A stretch of DNA of 64,000 bases from Leptospira bourretii. Its GTDB lineage: Bacteria; Spirochaetota; Leptospiria; Leptospirales; Leptospiraceae. The notes below the pieces were generated by a model. It made no database searches. It was given only the letters and a program-made list of their open reading frames with translations, and had not been told where the DNA came from. Of this stretch, positions 49,746-60,293 are shown piece after piece (within the stretch, counting starts at the first letter, position 1; every line of letters starts with the position of its first letter). The translations under genes were made by a program, and so were the position numbers. The DNA is taken from assembly GCF_004770145.1 (NCBI RefSeq), contig NZ_RQFW01000005.1:652397-716396 (forward strand), in the 5' to 3' direction.

Positions 49746-50479
49746 TTAGGTGAAGAAATAGGAATCGAACCTTTCCAGGTAGAAACACCACTTCCTTCTA
49801 TAGGATAGGGTTTACCTAAATATTTGGGTGGAGTATCCCATTGGATGTCCCACCATGCAAGAACTCTTGCAGAAAACTCTCTAAACGAATAATAGGTTTC
49901 TTTTTTATAAGTTCTTAGATTGCATTCATAACCGTATAACTCAAGTTCTAACTCTTTTCCTAAATAAATGGCTCTTGGCAAAAAGAAAGATTGGCTGACA
50001 AAGATGGCTTTTTTCACAAGAAAAACTTCTTTCGCACGAATGAGAGTATCAAGTGTTCGAAAACCAGCATGATCCACAAAAATATCCTCTGGTTTTACTT
50101 TATGGTTCAACATAAATTCTAACATAGGCCGAAGTTCGTTGTAATCTGATTTACCATTGTCTCCAGAAAGTAAGATTTTTTTCACGCGGCCAGTGTTATA
50201 CAAATCCAAACCGCAAGCCAAACGATCCATGAGAATCGGCGAGGGAGTTTTTCCATAAACAGCGGCGCCGGGAACAATCGCCACTTCCGCTTCAGGGATT
50301 TCCATTGGCAAATCAGAATGAACAGAAGTTTGGTATACGTACCAAAACCTGAGATTGGTTGCCAATGCGACAAAACTCAAGAATCCAAAAACAAGAATCA
50401 TTCCAAGAAATAGGGATTTCCACTTGACCCTTGAGAGGAATCGGAGCGTCTTATTTATGTAGGCCAAACGGTTCGTCAT
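49742..50479 (-). CDS. sanA: SanA-like DUF218 protein
   Basis: 245 residues from the ATG at 50479 (the frame is open to 50536, but that part would overlap the divergent M23 gene). One N-terminal transmembrane helix, then the DUF218 fold: IVPGAAVYGKTPSPILMDRL, ILLSGDNGKSDYNE, and DHAGFRTLDTLIRAKEVF, close to E. coli SanA (DYAGFRTLDS). SanA affects envelope permeability to vancomycin; a role in peptidoglycan or lipid-precursor handling is inferred. Confidence 0.82.
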   Translation of the reverse strand: MTNRLAYINKTLRFLSRVKWKSLFLGMILVFGFLSFVALATNLRFWYVYQTSVHSDLPMEIPEAEVAIVPGAAVYGKTPSPILMDRLACGLDLYNTGRVKKILLSGDNGKSDYNELRPMLEFMLNHKVKPEDIFVDHAGFRTLDTLIRAKEVFLVKKAIFVSQSFFLPRAIYLGKELELELYGYECNLRTYKKETYYSFREFSARVLAWWDIQWDTPPKYLGKPYPIEGSGVSTWKGSIPISSPK

Positions 50480-51491
50480 GAAGAAAAAAATTAAAGAGAT
50501 TACGTCTGTTTTTTCACAGGACAATCCGAAAATCAAGAAACAGATTGATAAGGTGAAAGAAAAAGGTCACCAACGGATGACCATTCTTGTCATTCCTCAT
50601 GGATATGATAGTTCTTTCCACTTCCAAATTTCACATTTTACCATTCTATTTTTTTTGGCCTTAACGGTAGGTCTACTTAGTCTTGCTATCTTTGGAATTG
50701 TTGGTTCGAGTACGACCCAAAGCCAAATCAAACAACTCTCCAAAATTTACGGAACTTATTTTGATACATACATCACTCATGCCAATCAATTGGAAGAAAT
50801 GAAAGAAGAGTATTCGAGACTAAATGAAAGTATGTTAGAACTCTTCACTCTCATTGATGGACAAGATGATGAACTTTTAAAAATTCCCGCAGAAGACTTC
50901 ATCGAAACTGTTGCTGTCGAATCTCTCCAAAAAGAAGAAAAAGAAGACAAACAACTGGATGTGGGTCGTAAGTACTTAAGTGAAATTTATGAACTACGCC
51001 AATTAAAACACCGAATGGACAATTACCAACGTTTGGTGGAAGCAAACTACCAATTTTTATACCAGCGTTCTGACATTTTATCTAGGTCACCTCTTTTTAA
51101 TCCCATGTATTCTTACAACTTAACTTCTCCTTTTGGAATGAGAAAATCACCTACCACTGGTTATTGGGAATATCATGATGGTTTGGACATGGCAAATGCA
51201 ACAGGCACTCCTATTTATGCTTCCGCACCAGGACGAGTGGTTAGAGTTACTTATTCCAACGTAGGATATGGACACCATGTCATCATCCAACATGACTTCG
51301 GCTTTAGCACGTTATATGGACACTGCTCAAGAATCTATGTCAGAACAGGACAAGAAGTCAAAGCTGGCGAACAAATTGCCGAAGTGGGTGCAACAGGGAA
51401 TGTAACCGGGCCCCATTTACATTACGAAATATTTATTTCCGAAGAAGGAAAAACTGATCCAGAGCAATACATGCAAGCCGGAGTTTACTGA
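50478..51491 (+). CDS. M23 metallopeptidase with N-terminal membrane anchor and coiled coil
   Basis: 337 residues. One transmembrane helix (about 53-75), a helical/coiled-coil stretch (about 75-195) and a LytM/M23 domain with the zinc ligands in HDGLD, YGHCS and HLHYE. Probably a periplasmic peptidoglycan endopeptidase or divisome/MepM-like factor. Its ATG shares the CATG with the divergent sanA start. The ligA start abuts its stop (TGATTG). Confidence 0.85.
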   Translation: MKKKIKEITSVFSQDNPKIKKQIDKVKEKGHQRMTILVIPHGYDSSFHFQISHFTILFFLALTVGLLSLAIFGIVGSSTTQSQIKQLSKIYGTYFDTYITHANQLEEMKEEYSRLNESMLELFTLIDGQDDELLKIPAEDFIETVAVESLQKEEKEDKQLDVGRKYLSEIYELRQLKHRMDNYQRLVEANYQFLYQRSDILSRSPLFNPMYSYNLTSPFGMRKSPTTGYWEYHDGLDMANATGTPIYASAPGRVVRVTYSNVGYGHHVIIQHDFGFSTLYGHCSRIYVRTGQEVKAGEQIAEVGATGNVTGPHLHYEIFISEEGKTDPEQYMQAGVY

Positions 51492-53498
<2,007 letters not shown>

Positions 53499-53551
53499 AA
53501 CAATTTATACGCTACCACAACTTCCTTAATTTTGTTTTTGATGGTTGTCCT

Positions 53552-53700
53552 GGGCACCTCGAATCCGTTAGTCGATTAGCATTCAATTCTGTAACGACCG
53601 CGCTATACGCTCCAATCTTTCCAATCGGTTAGTTGATTAAAATAAGTCAGTTTATGGAAAGGATTTCCGCTGCTATCGCTGGCGCGGGGGATTGGCTGGA
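53552..53700. repeat. Palindromic repeat element, copy 1
   Basis: About 145 bases shared with 59364-59508. It contains an imperfect hairpin of about 90 bases, CCGCGC (53598-53603) pairing with GCGCGG (53682-53687) and CCAATCTTTCC with GGAAAGGATTTCC. Two direct boxes GTTAGT (53567, 53628), each in an ATC-n-GTTAGT-n-GAT context, lie 61 bases apart, the second in the hairpin loop. It lies upstream of the RelE-type toxin-antitoxin pair. Ends not sharply defined. Confidence 0.75.
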
Positions 53701-53771
53701 GGATTCTCAAAAAAAGACTTGAAACAACTTAATTAAAACTCTTTCATTAAGACATACTCAATTGTTGGAAT

Positions 53772-53984
53772 ATGACTATGAAAGTTTTGCTAGACATCAA
53801 AGATAATAAAGCTCAGTCGCTAATGGAAGTATTGAAAGGACTTTCTTATGTTAAAACAAAGACTATCACAGATTCGAATGCGGAATTTCTAGAAAATGCG
53901 AGAACAGCTGTAGATGAAATGAATCAAGTGAAGGCTAAAAAAATAAAACCGAAGGTTGCTAGAGATTTTCTAAGTGGAATATAA
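53772..53984 (+). CDS. Antitoxin of RelE/ParE-type pair
   Basis: 70 residues (or 68 from the ATG at 53778, which has the better-placed GGAA ribosome binding site). Small, charged and helical (KVLLDIKDNKAQSLMEVLK; ARTAVDEMNQVKAKK), typical of type II antitoxins without a recognised DNA-binding motif. Overlaps the toxin gene by 11 bases. Starts about 70 bases after the palindromic repeat. Confidence 0.7.
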   Translation: MTMKVLLDIKDNKAQSLMEVLKGLSYVKTKTITDSNAEFLENARTAVDEMNQVKAKKIKPKVARDFLSGI

Positions 53985-54300
53985 TGTTTTTACACTACCT
54001 AGCTTTGAACGACAAACTAAACGTCTTATAAAAAAATATCCTTCTTTAAGGCAGGAATTACTCACTCTTGTTGATTCATTAAGACTTAATCCGTTTCAAG
54101 GAACTTCACTTAACAACAACTGTCATAAGATACGGATTCCAATTGCTTCAAAAGGAAAAGGAAAATCTGGCGGAGGAAGGGTCATTACACACACAGTGAT
54201 TAAGGATCGTTCGATCTATTTAATCTTGATTTACGATAAATCCGAAATCAATTCCATCTCAGACAAAGAAATAAACGATATACTTAAAGGAATTTCTTAA
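53974..54300 (+). CDS. RelE/ParE-family toxin
   Basis: 108 residues from GTG at 53974. The fold signature is the N-terminal FERQTKRLIKKYPSL followed by basic strands KIRIPI and GGGRVITHTVI, and a final strand-helix SIYLILIYDKSE. A ribosome-associated or DNA-gyrase-targeting toxin; RelE/HigB-like is favoured. The last 27 codons are duplicated almost exactly at 60213-60293. Confidence 0.75.
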   Translation: MEYNVFTLPSFERQTKRLIKKYPSLRQELLTLVDSLRLNPFQGTSLNNNCHKIRIPIASKGKGKSGGGRVITHTVIKDRSIYLILIYDKSEINSISDKEINDILKGIS

Positions 54301-54333
54301 CACACCCTTCCCACCCATCCGATTCCCAAAAGG

Positions 54334-55394
54334 ATGGTTTCTCTTCTCCTTTGTATTTCCCTCCTCCTCAACACCTACTCCCTGCTAAATTCTAGATTCC
54401 TACTCTTAGAAATTGCCTTCCTCAAATCCCAGCTCATCGCATACAAAAGAAAAAGGAAAATCTTCCACACAAAACCAAACGAAAGAATGATTTTGGTTCT
54501 GATCTCCTATCTTCTCCCCAACTGGGAATCTTCGTTAATGATTGTTTCTCCAAACACTTTACTCAAATGGAGAGAAAAGAAATTCCAACTTTTCTGGACA
54601 CTTCTCTCTCGAAGGAAAATACCAGGTAGACCAAACATCCCTTGGGATCTTATCAAACTCATTCGAAGAATTGCCAAAGAAAACAGAATTTGGGGAGCCA
54701 CCAAACTTCACGGGATTTTAATCAAATTAGGACTAGTTGTATCAGAAAGAACTGTTTCTCGTTATATTCCCAAAAGACCAACGGATCCTAGAAAAAGACT
54801 TTCTTGGAACCAGTTCTACAGCCTGCATTCCTGTTCTCTCATAGTATCTGATTTGTTTAGTGTCATCTCGTATCATTTAAGAGAGATCTACAAAGTGATC
54901 TTCTTTCTAGACATACAAACAAGACAAATCCTTCACTTTGACATTCATACTAAACCAACAACAAGTTGGGTGAGACGAGTCATCAAATTTGCTTTTAGAA
55001 AAAAAGGATTGGAGAAAACATCTTATCTGATTACAGATAACGATACTTTATTTGGAAAACGATTCACTCGGTATTTGGAGAGGCTTGGGATCAAACACAA
55101 AAAGACTACGGTTCGTTCTCCTTGGCAAAATGGGGGTATGCAGAACGATTTGTCAAAACCTGCAGAAATGAATTTCTAGATCACTTCATCCCAATGAACG
55201 AATATCACTTGCAGGTGAAGCTAGAAGAGTTCATCCATTTCTACAACCACAACCGTACCCATCTCGCACTAAACAAAGAAACACCCATCCCCTCTCCCAT
55301 CCTCCACAAACCGCGAGACGGAAACTGCCACTTGGAATCCGCTCCCGTGTTAGGTGGTCTCTGCAACACCTACTCTTGGAAAAAAAGCGCTTAA
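54334..55394 (+). pseudogene. DDE-type transposase (rve/IS3-like), frameshifted
   Basis: Two frames (54334-55179 and 55122-55394) form one integrase-core transposase. The N-terminal part carries hydrophobic and HTH-like segments ([16 protein letters not shown]). The rve domain has a first D in IVSDLF, a second in ITDNDTLFG, and the E in [10 protein letters not shown] in the second frame. The break is at a GGGGG run in QNG-YAERF (about 55130), so a slipped homopolymer inactivated it. Sits 33 bases after the RelE toxin. No clear terminal inverted repeats were identified. Confidence 0.8.
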
Positions 55395-55651
55395 GAGAAA
55401 TCACTCTCTTTTATACTTCGGTGTGCTCCCATTGTTTGCAAGCTTTGATTCAATAATCTCTTCTATAGAAGAGAAGGATTCCTTATATCCTTAGCAATCA
55501 ACTGATCACTCTTTTTTGGAACACAATCTTTGGCTTGAATTAGAAAACGATGACTTCCGTTTGTTTTTTGTCTTAAATATAGTCCCCGTTTGCATCTAGC
55601 GTCTAACTTAACGAACATTTTGTTCGCTATTATAGTTTTGGCGAGACTCAA
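55395..55651. repeat. Downstream repeat element, copy A
   Basis: Homologous to 60411-60666. It ends with a palindrome CGAACATTTTGTTCG at 55612-55626, inside the segment that begins GCGTCTAACTTAACG and ends GGCGAGACTC. On the minus strand it lies ten bases after the stop of the membrane-protein gene at 55662. A minus-strand ORF of 62 codons crosses it but is not convincing as a gene because the other copies carry stops. Confidence 0.65.
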
Positions 55652-55661
55652 TTATAAATCA

Positions 55662-56057
55662 TTAATGAACTCTGTTATAAAAATAAACACATATAAGCAA
55701 TATACAGATCAGTATACTTAGGAAAGATAATGAGTTTATAAAAGTTCCTGCTATTAAAATCTCGGAAGAAGGAAATTCTTTTAATTTAATGTTCTCTCCT
55801 GGAATAAATATCCATATGGATTTGATTGGGAAAAAAGTAATGTCATCATTAGAAGTTCGAAAATTTGAATTTTTTATTATTGGACAATAACTTGGCTTTA
55901 ACTCACTTGAATGCACTTCACTGATAGGTTTATAAATACAATAAAGGTCAGGAATAAGGATAATACCACTTTCCAATTTTCTAAGGTCGCTTTGGTTTTG
56001 AAGAAAAATGGAAACGAAAAGGATAAAAATATAAATCAAGATGACTTTGTTTTTCAT
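55662..56057 (-). CDS. Small membrane protein, candidate immunity protein
   Basis: 131 residues. Hydrophobic segments at both ends (about 4-22 and 106-128) around a soluble middle of about 80 residues, so two transmembrane helices or a signal anchor plus helix. No family recognised. It is 100 bases downstream of the end of the orphan toxin module, on the same strand, the position of an immunity gene. Function inferred from position only. Confidence 0.55.
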   Translation of the reverse strand: MKNKVILIYIFILFVSIFLQNQSDLRKLESGIILIPDLYCIYKPISEVHSSELKPSYCPIIKNSNFRTSNDDITFFPIKSIWIFIPGENIKLKEFPSSEILIAGTFINSLSFLSILICILLICVYFYNRVH

Positions 56058-56157
56058 AACTACTCTCGCACCATAATTGTTCAGCGTGTCAGGCTCCGTA
56101 ATTCATATTATCAACTTAATTGGAATGCGTATTCAATTTTATCAACGTTTAATCTAT

Positions 56158-56508
56158 TCACTTAATTGGAATCGTTGGAGTGAATAACGATCTATATGTT
56201 TCGCGATTGGCATTCCACTCAAGAAATGAATCATATTGAGTTTTTGCCGGAGGGGCATCTTTGAAAGGGGCAAGCGATGCCTTAGGATCATTTTGTCCAG
56301 TTTTAAAACCATATGGCGATGATGGCATGCTTTTCTTTCCTATTTTTGGAATTCCTATTGACAGAGTGGTTCCAGCCCCTCCCTCTTCGCTTGAAATAAG
56401 TCCAATGCTTCCTACTAAAAACCCTGCGGACACATCAAACATAGGCGTTTCTCCGCCTAAATATTCCTTTGCGGAAGCTCTCATATTGGTGATATTCAAA
56501 CTTGGACC
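56158..56508 (-). pseudogene. 3' end of orphan toxin tip, after an in-frame TGA
   Basis: Directly after the TGA at 56509-56511 the same frame continues open for 116 codons (…MRASAKEYLGGE…) to a natural stop. It is glycine-rich (SAGFLVGSIGLI) with a proline/lysine-rich end. Since it is in the same frame as the Hint-bearing ORF, the toxin tip was once about 72 + 116 residues. A translation start inside it (TTG at 56499) is possible but improbable. Confidence 0.65.
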
Positions 56509-58590
56509 TCAGCTAAGACCGGCAGTGGGCCCCCTGTTAATAAAATATCCGAAACTATTTTTGCCATTATATGTAATTTCTCTATAGATCCCTACCTCAC
56601 CCATATAACCTGAGCCAACAGTTGCATCGACTGAAGCAGAAATAAGTGAAAGTGAAGGCTTGACTGAATCTGCACACATTTCAGGTCCACAACTTCGAGA
56701 AGCCACTGGCGAAACAAAGTTACACTCATTATGCACCCAAACCCCAACTTCCCCCACAAAGTAGGTATGATACCCTTCCACCTCAAAGTTATAAACTGTC
56801 TCTTCCCGCTCATCAATGGTGATGTCGGTAATGGCAAGTTCCTTTCCATTCGCCCCAAGAGCCACATCCCCAGGATGTAAATCTTTTGCCTGCACCCAAG
56901 TTGTGTTTTCTATAGAGAACTTCTCTAAGGCATAACCTTGTTTTTTCACACGGAACGGGTGGTTCCAAGTGGTTTCTAGAGTTGTTCCATCAGCAAAGGA
57001 AACAGTGTAGATAGCATCTGTTTGGCGGATAAAGGTCTCAACTACCTTGCGGTAAGAGACTTCTCCTGTTTCATCGGATTTGGAAAGAACTAAATCTCCA
57101 ACTCGGATGTCTTCAATGTTCTTTAAGCCCTCTTTGGTATGAACTTTCGTTCCAGCGACGAAGCAAGTTCTTGCCGTAAAGACTGCATTACCTTTAGCGT
57201 CTTTTTCCATCCAACCAGAATGGTCGCCGAATTTGCCTCCAAGTTGGTCTGCAAAATCGGTAATGTTACCAAAAAATCGATCTGACATATCAGTTCGGGT
57301 AAGGTGTGTATTTCTATCATTTTGAACCTGTTGTATGAGTTTTTCTTTTGTTTCTTCATCTAACCTGGCCCACTGTTCGTCCGTATATTTTACATTTTTA
57401 GATTCTAACCACTGTTTCTTCGTACGGTCGACTTCTTGCGCTTTACCGTAAACATTTTCAGAAATGTTTTCCATAGCACTCATGTTAGATGCCTGGCTAA
57501 GAGCTATGCCATCAGTATAACTTGATGTGTTTTGGCTCATGGAGAAACCATTTCCGCTATCATACGTGCTTTGGAAGTAGGAATTTCCAGCACTGATGTT
57601 AAACCCTCCGTCAATACCGTATCCTAAGCTATAGTTTTGACCCGCTTGGTTACCGTAATCTAGGGAAACACCTCCGCGTTGCGAGATGGATAGTGTTCCC
57701 GATCCCGCACTACCAAGTGCATTCCCATTAAATGGGTTGTTCGTGAATTCTCTACTTACTTGTGCTCCAATGCCATCTCGTTCATTGAACGTTAAAGAAT
57801 ATCCTCCAGTCCTTGCATTGTTGGCATCAAATTGATTTTTGGTGACATACGCACCATACCCTTCCGATTTATTATAACTTACTCCGGCAGCATACCCACT
57901 TTTGGTTGCAATGCCCGCACTTCCTGCAAATCCATCATTCTCTGACCAACCAACGCCTAGGGCCAGACCATATTGATTTTTGTAGCCCGCAGCCACACCA
58001 AAACCACCAGATTTACTATAATTTACACCAACGGAAATATCATAACATATCTGACCGCAGGCTTCAGCAACACCGGTTAAAGCATTTCCAGCGCCTACCA
58101 GCAGATCTCCGCCGTAATCGCTTCCAACGACAGAACCTGCAAGTTTCAGTAATTCCCCGGTAGATTTTGCATTGAGATTCAGACTTGCTCCAAACCCATC
58201 CTTTTGTGAATAACTGACTGACTGACCATAGGCACCGACACTTCCACCAAATCCTTCAGACTCTGAATAACTAAGATTTACGTTTAAGGCAGAACCGCTT
58301 CCAGCCATTAAACCCGTAACAAACCCACCAGCACCTGCGACAAGGGCAGATGTAATACTTCCCGAAGAACTATAGGCTTCCATCGCTTGCATCGCACCCA
58401 TCACGAGGCCCGCAGCCAATCCACCTGAAGCAAAAGTTGCCGCAAGAGCTACACCTGTTTTAATGATGTCTTTATTTTTATAAACCGTAGCGGCAACAGA
58501 TGGACCAAACACTGCACCAGCACCTTGTGCCATCGCGTCATTCTTAAACGCCTCTCCCTCTGCCTTGATCTCGTTGTATTTTTCCTTCAT
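56509..58590 (-). CDS. Orphan polymorphic toxin module: repeats, Hint domain, truncated tip
   Basis: 693 residues, in fact the middle of a broken gene. Alanine/glycine-rich membrane-like segment (about 25-100), then repeats of the type YSxxxGFGxSxG (about 100-340), a coil, a Hint domain from Cys476 (TCFVAGTKVH) to Asn621 (WVHN), then the start of a tip unrelated to that of the right-hand toxin. The Hint domain is almost identical to that of the gene at 61540. The ATG at 58590 is not the natural start: the frame is open upstream with matching sequence (FGTHHFNQYYPILK). Confidence 0.75.
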   Translation of the reverse strand: MKEKYNEIKAEGEAFKNDAMAQGAGAVFGPSVAATVYKNKDIIKTGVALAATFASGGLAAGLVMGAMQAMEAYSSSGSITSALVAGAGGFVTGLMAGSGSALNVNLSYSESEGFGGSVGAYGQSVSYSQKDGFGASLNLNAKSTGELLKLAGSVVGSDYGGDLLVGAGNALTGVAEACGQICYDISVGVNYSKSGGFGVAAGYKNQYGLALGVGWSENDGFAGSAGIATKSGYAAGVSYNKSEGYGAYVTKNQFDANNARTGGYSLTFNERDGIGAQVSREFTNNPFNGNALGSAGSGTLSISQRGGVSLDYGNQAGQNYSLGYGIDGGFNISAGNSYFQSTYDSGNGFSMSQNTSSYTDGIALSQASNMSAMENISENVYGKAQEVDRTKKQWLESKNVKYTDEQWARLDEETKEKLIQQVQNDRNTHLTRTDMSDRFFGNITDFADQLGGKFGDHSGWMEKDAKGNAVFTARTCFVAGTKVHTKEGLKNIEDIRVGDLVLSKSDETGEVSYRKVVETFIRQTDAIYTVSFADGTTLETTWNHPFRVKKQGYALEKFSIENTTWVQAKDLHPGDVALGANGKELAITDITIDEREETVYNFEVEGYHTYFVGEVGVWVHNECNFVSPVASRSCGPEMCADSVKPSLSLISASVDATVGSGYMGEVGIYREITYNGKNSFGYFINRGPTAGLS

Positions 58591-59234
58591 CTTAAGGATA
58601 GGATAGTACTGGTTGAAGTGGTGAGTTCCGAAGGTTCCCCCACTGTCGGTCCAACCAAGTAACCAGAGTTCTTCGCTGATTCGATCATGGCTTCTTTGCC
58701 TTTTTCATCAGCTGAGTTAAACTCAAACATCTTTTGAGGATCGGTTGCAAGCTGACCTAAAGCAGATTGTGCAGCTTGGGCGACTCGTGCCATAGCCTTT
58801 GGATCAAGCATTGTTAAACCGACTTCACGGTTTTCTGACTTCTCAGGATCAAAGGTTTGTTTGAAGTCCGTTTGCATTTGGTTACGAGCCAGTCTCACCA
58901 TCATTGTGAGTTCTGCACTGGCAGGTGCGTCTTTCCCTTGCAAAGATTGGTAATCGGTTAGATCCCATTCCTTTCCATTGGAATCTTTGACAGTCGGCAA
59001 TTTATCCGGTTTGATATAGAAGAAATCAGCATAGGTAGGGTTTCCTAATTTGTCTACAGCAGACCTCACATACGCTGACCCCAACTTGATAAAGTTATCC
59101 TGCAATAATTGCATGGTTAGCTGTTCATCAAGGGCTTTGTTTTGTTCCTTTATCGTTGCTTCAAAGGTTAGTGGTAAAGACCAAAGGGAATCCAATGTTT
59201 GGAGGACTGCCATTTGTTTACTGCGATCCTCCAT
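58587..59234 (-). CDS. N-terminal fragment of the orphan toxin
   Basis: 215 residues. The sequence is helical and charged (FEATIKEQNKALDEQ…), of the kind that precedes the repeat region in large Leptospira Hint proteins. In about the last 20 codons the frame diverges: near 58640-58665 the sequence that fits a continuous protein passes into the frame of the next ORF (LVGWTDSGGTFGTHH…). A one-base deletion thus separates it from the Hint-bearing part. A stop lies just upstream of the ATG, so the gene also lacks its large N-terminal delivery region. Confidence 0.65.
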   Translation of the reverse strand: MEDRSKQMAVLQTLDSLWSLPLTFEATIKEQNKALDEQLTMQLLQDNFIKLGSAYVRSAVDKLGNPTYADFFYIKPDKLPTVKDSNGKEWDLTDYQSLQGKDAPASAELTMMVRLARNQMQTDFKQTFDPEKSENREVGLTMLDPKAMARVAQAAQSALGQLATDPQKMFEFNSADEKGKEAMIESAKNSGYLVGPTVGEPSELTTSTSTILSLR

Positions 59235-59257
59235 AAAGTTCAGAAGTCCTCACTCCT

Positions 59258-59306
59258 GCCAGCGTCCCTTCCGGGTCCGACTGGCGAGCTTAGGCCATCC
59301 TTGGCC
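59258..59306. repeat. GC-rich inverted repeats at toxin 5' boundary
   Basis: Two short palindromic structures stand side by side: GCCAG (59258) with CTGGC (59281), and GGCCA (59293) with TGGCC (59302). The block is much more GC-rich than its surroundings and lies between the truncated toxin start and the second palindromic repeat. Confidence 0.45.
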
Positions 59307-59363
59307 ACGCCTCCGTGACGACCTCTTCACTTGGTTAAGAAAAGAATTGATAAATGTTTATTT

Positions 59364-59508
59364 GGGCGCCTCGAATCCGTTAGTCGATAAATGTTTCTAT
59401 CTGGAAACGACCGCGCTATCCGCTCCAATCTTTCCGATCTGTTAGTGAATCAAAATAGTTTACTTTATGGAAAGGATTTCCGCTGCTATCGCTGGCGCGA
59501 GGGACTGG
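59364..59508. repeat. Palindromic repeat element, copy 2
   Basis: Matches 53552-53700 over its length, with the same hairpin core (CCGCGC at 59411, GCGCG at 59495, CCAATCTTTCC and GGAAAGGATTTCC arms) and the same two GTTAGT boxes (59379, 59441). It lies 54 bases before the DUF433 gene, in the same position relative to a toxin-antitoxin pair as copy 1. Confidence 0.75.
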
Positions 59509-59526
59509 TAAGAATCAAGATTTATC

Positions 59527-59555
59527 TTGACAGAATTGTTTTTTTTACTCAAAAT
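59527..59555 (+). promoter_or_regulatory. Possible promoter of the DUF433/PIN-like pair
   Basis: A perfect TTGACA at 59527-59532 is followed after 17 bases by the poor -10 candidate CAAAAT. The ATG at 59562 follows closely. Predicted only. Confidence 0.3.
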
Positions 59556-59561
59556 TTGTTT

Positions 59562-59798
59562 ATGCACTCTGGTTTGATAAATCGCATTACTATAAATCCC
59601 GATATCTGTCACGGAAAACCTAGTATTAGAAACCAGAGGTATACAGTTGAGTTGGTTTTAGATCTATTATCTTCCGGAATGACTCAGGCTGAAATTATCA
59701 ATGACTACCCAAATATCGAAAGAGAGGACATTCTTGCCTGTTTAGAATTTGCATCTCAACTTATAAAAGTGAAGTCAATCTATAAAGCATCTGCATGA
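59562..59798 (+). CDS. DUF433-family antitoxin
   Basis: 78 residues from the ATG at 59562. ITINPDICHGKPSIRNQRY followed by LDLLSSGMTQAEIINDYPNI is the DUF433 (VapB45-type) signature with an HTH-like helix. The toxin start overlaps its stop in ATGA. Usual partner of DUF5615 proteins. Confidence 0.88.
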   Translation: MHSGLINRITINPDICHGKPSIRNQRYTVELVLDLLSSGMTQAEIINDYPNIEREDILACLEFASQLIKVKSIYKASA

Positions 59799-60154
59799 AG
59801 TTTTTCATAGATGCTCAACTACCAAGATCTCTAGTTGAACTTTTTAAAAAGAAAAAAATTGAGGCTCTCCATGTTGAGGATCTTCCTAATGGAAACAAGA
59901 CTAGCGATTCCGAAATTGTTAAATATTGTGACTCGAATCAATATATTCTCATTACGAAAGATTTTGATTTTTTAGATTCGTTTCTATTAAGAAAAAATCC
60001 GACGAAATTACTAATTATCACTACCGGTAACATCAAAAATAGAGAACTACTAATGTTATTTGATCAATTCCTTTCAATCATCGTTGAAGAGTTTAATCAC
60101 GAAAATTGGATAGAAATTTCAAATGAAGGTTTGATCATACACTCAGATAAGTAA
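59795..60154 (+). CDS. DUF5615 PIN-like toxin
   Basis: 119 residues. KFFIDAQLPRSLVELF at the N-terminus, EIVKYCDSNQYILITKDFDF and the strand TKLLIITTGN match the DUF5615 PIN-like nuclease family, with aspartates at the expected acidic positions (D6, D62 region). Probably a VapC-like RNase toxin paired with the DUF433 antitoxin. Confidence 0.88.
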   Translation: MKFFIDAQLPRSLVELFKKKKIEALHVEDLPNGNKTSDSEIVKYCDSNQYILITKDFDFLDSFLLRKNPTKLLIITTGNIKNRELLMLFDQFLSIIVEEFNHENWIEISNEGLIIHSDK

Positions 60155-60212
60155 TCTTACATAGACTTAAATGATTTGAGCTTTCACAAGACGTGTTCGA
60201 AATCTAATTTTG

Positions 60213-60293
60213 TAATCTTGATTTACGATAAATCCGAAATCAATTCCATCTCAGACAAAGAAATAAACGATATACTTAAAGAAATTTCTTAAC
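60213..60293 (+). pseudogene. Remnant of RelE-type toxin 3' end
   Basis: Matches 54221-54301 nearly base for base (one codon differs: glycine becomes glutamate). It encodes [17 protein letters not shown]… and keeps the stop codon but no start. It is joined directly to a transposase remnant, so this is a decayed second copy of the toxin-IS junction. Confidence 0.85.

Noticed and set aside
53552..53700. Integron attC site
   Set aside because: The hairpin and small cassettes recall attC, but the terminal boxes (GTTAGTC, GTTAGTT) do not fit GTTRRRY and no integron integrase is in the window.
54334..55394. Programmed frameshifting transposase
   Set aside because: The shift is inside the catalytic domain rather than between orfA and orfB, so a G-run slip mutation is more likely.
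55463..55651. 62-codon minus-strand gene
   Set aside because: It lies in a repeat whose other copies have stops in this frame.
56728..57165. Intein inside a host protein
   Set aside because: The Hint domain lacks a splicing nucleophile after Asn and is followed by variable toxin-like tips, so a pre-toxin Hint domain fits better.
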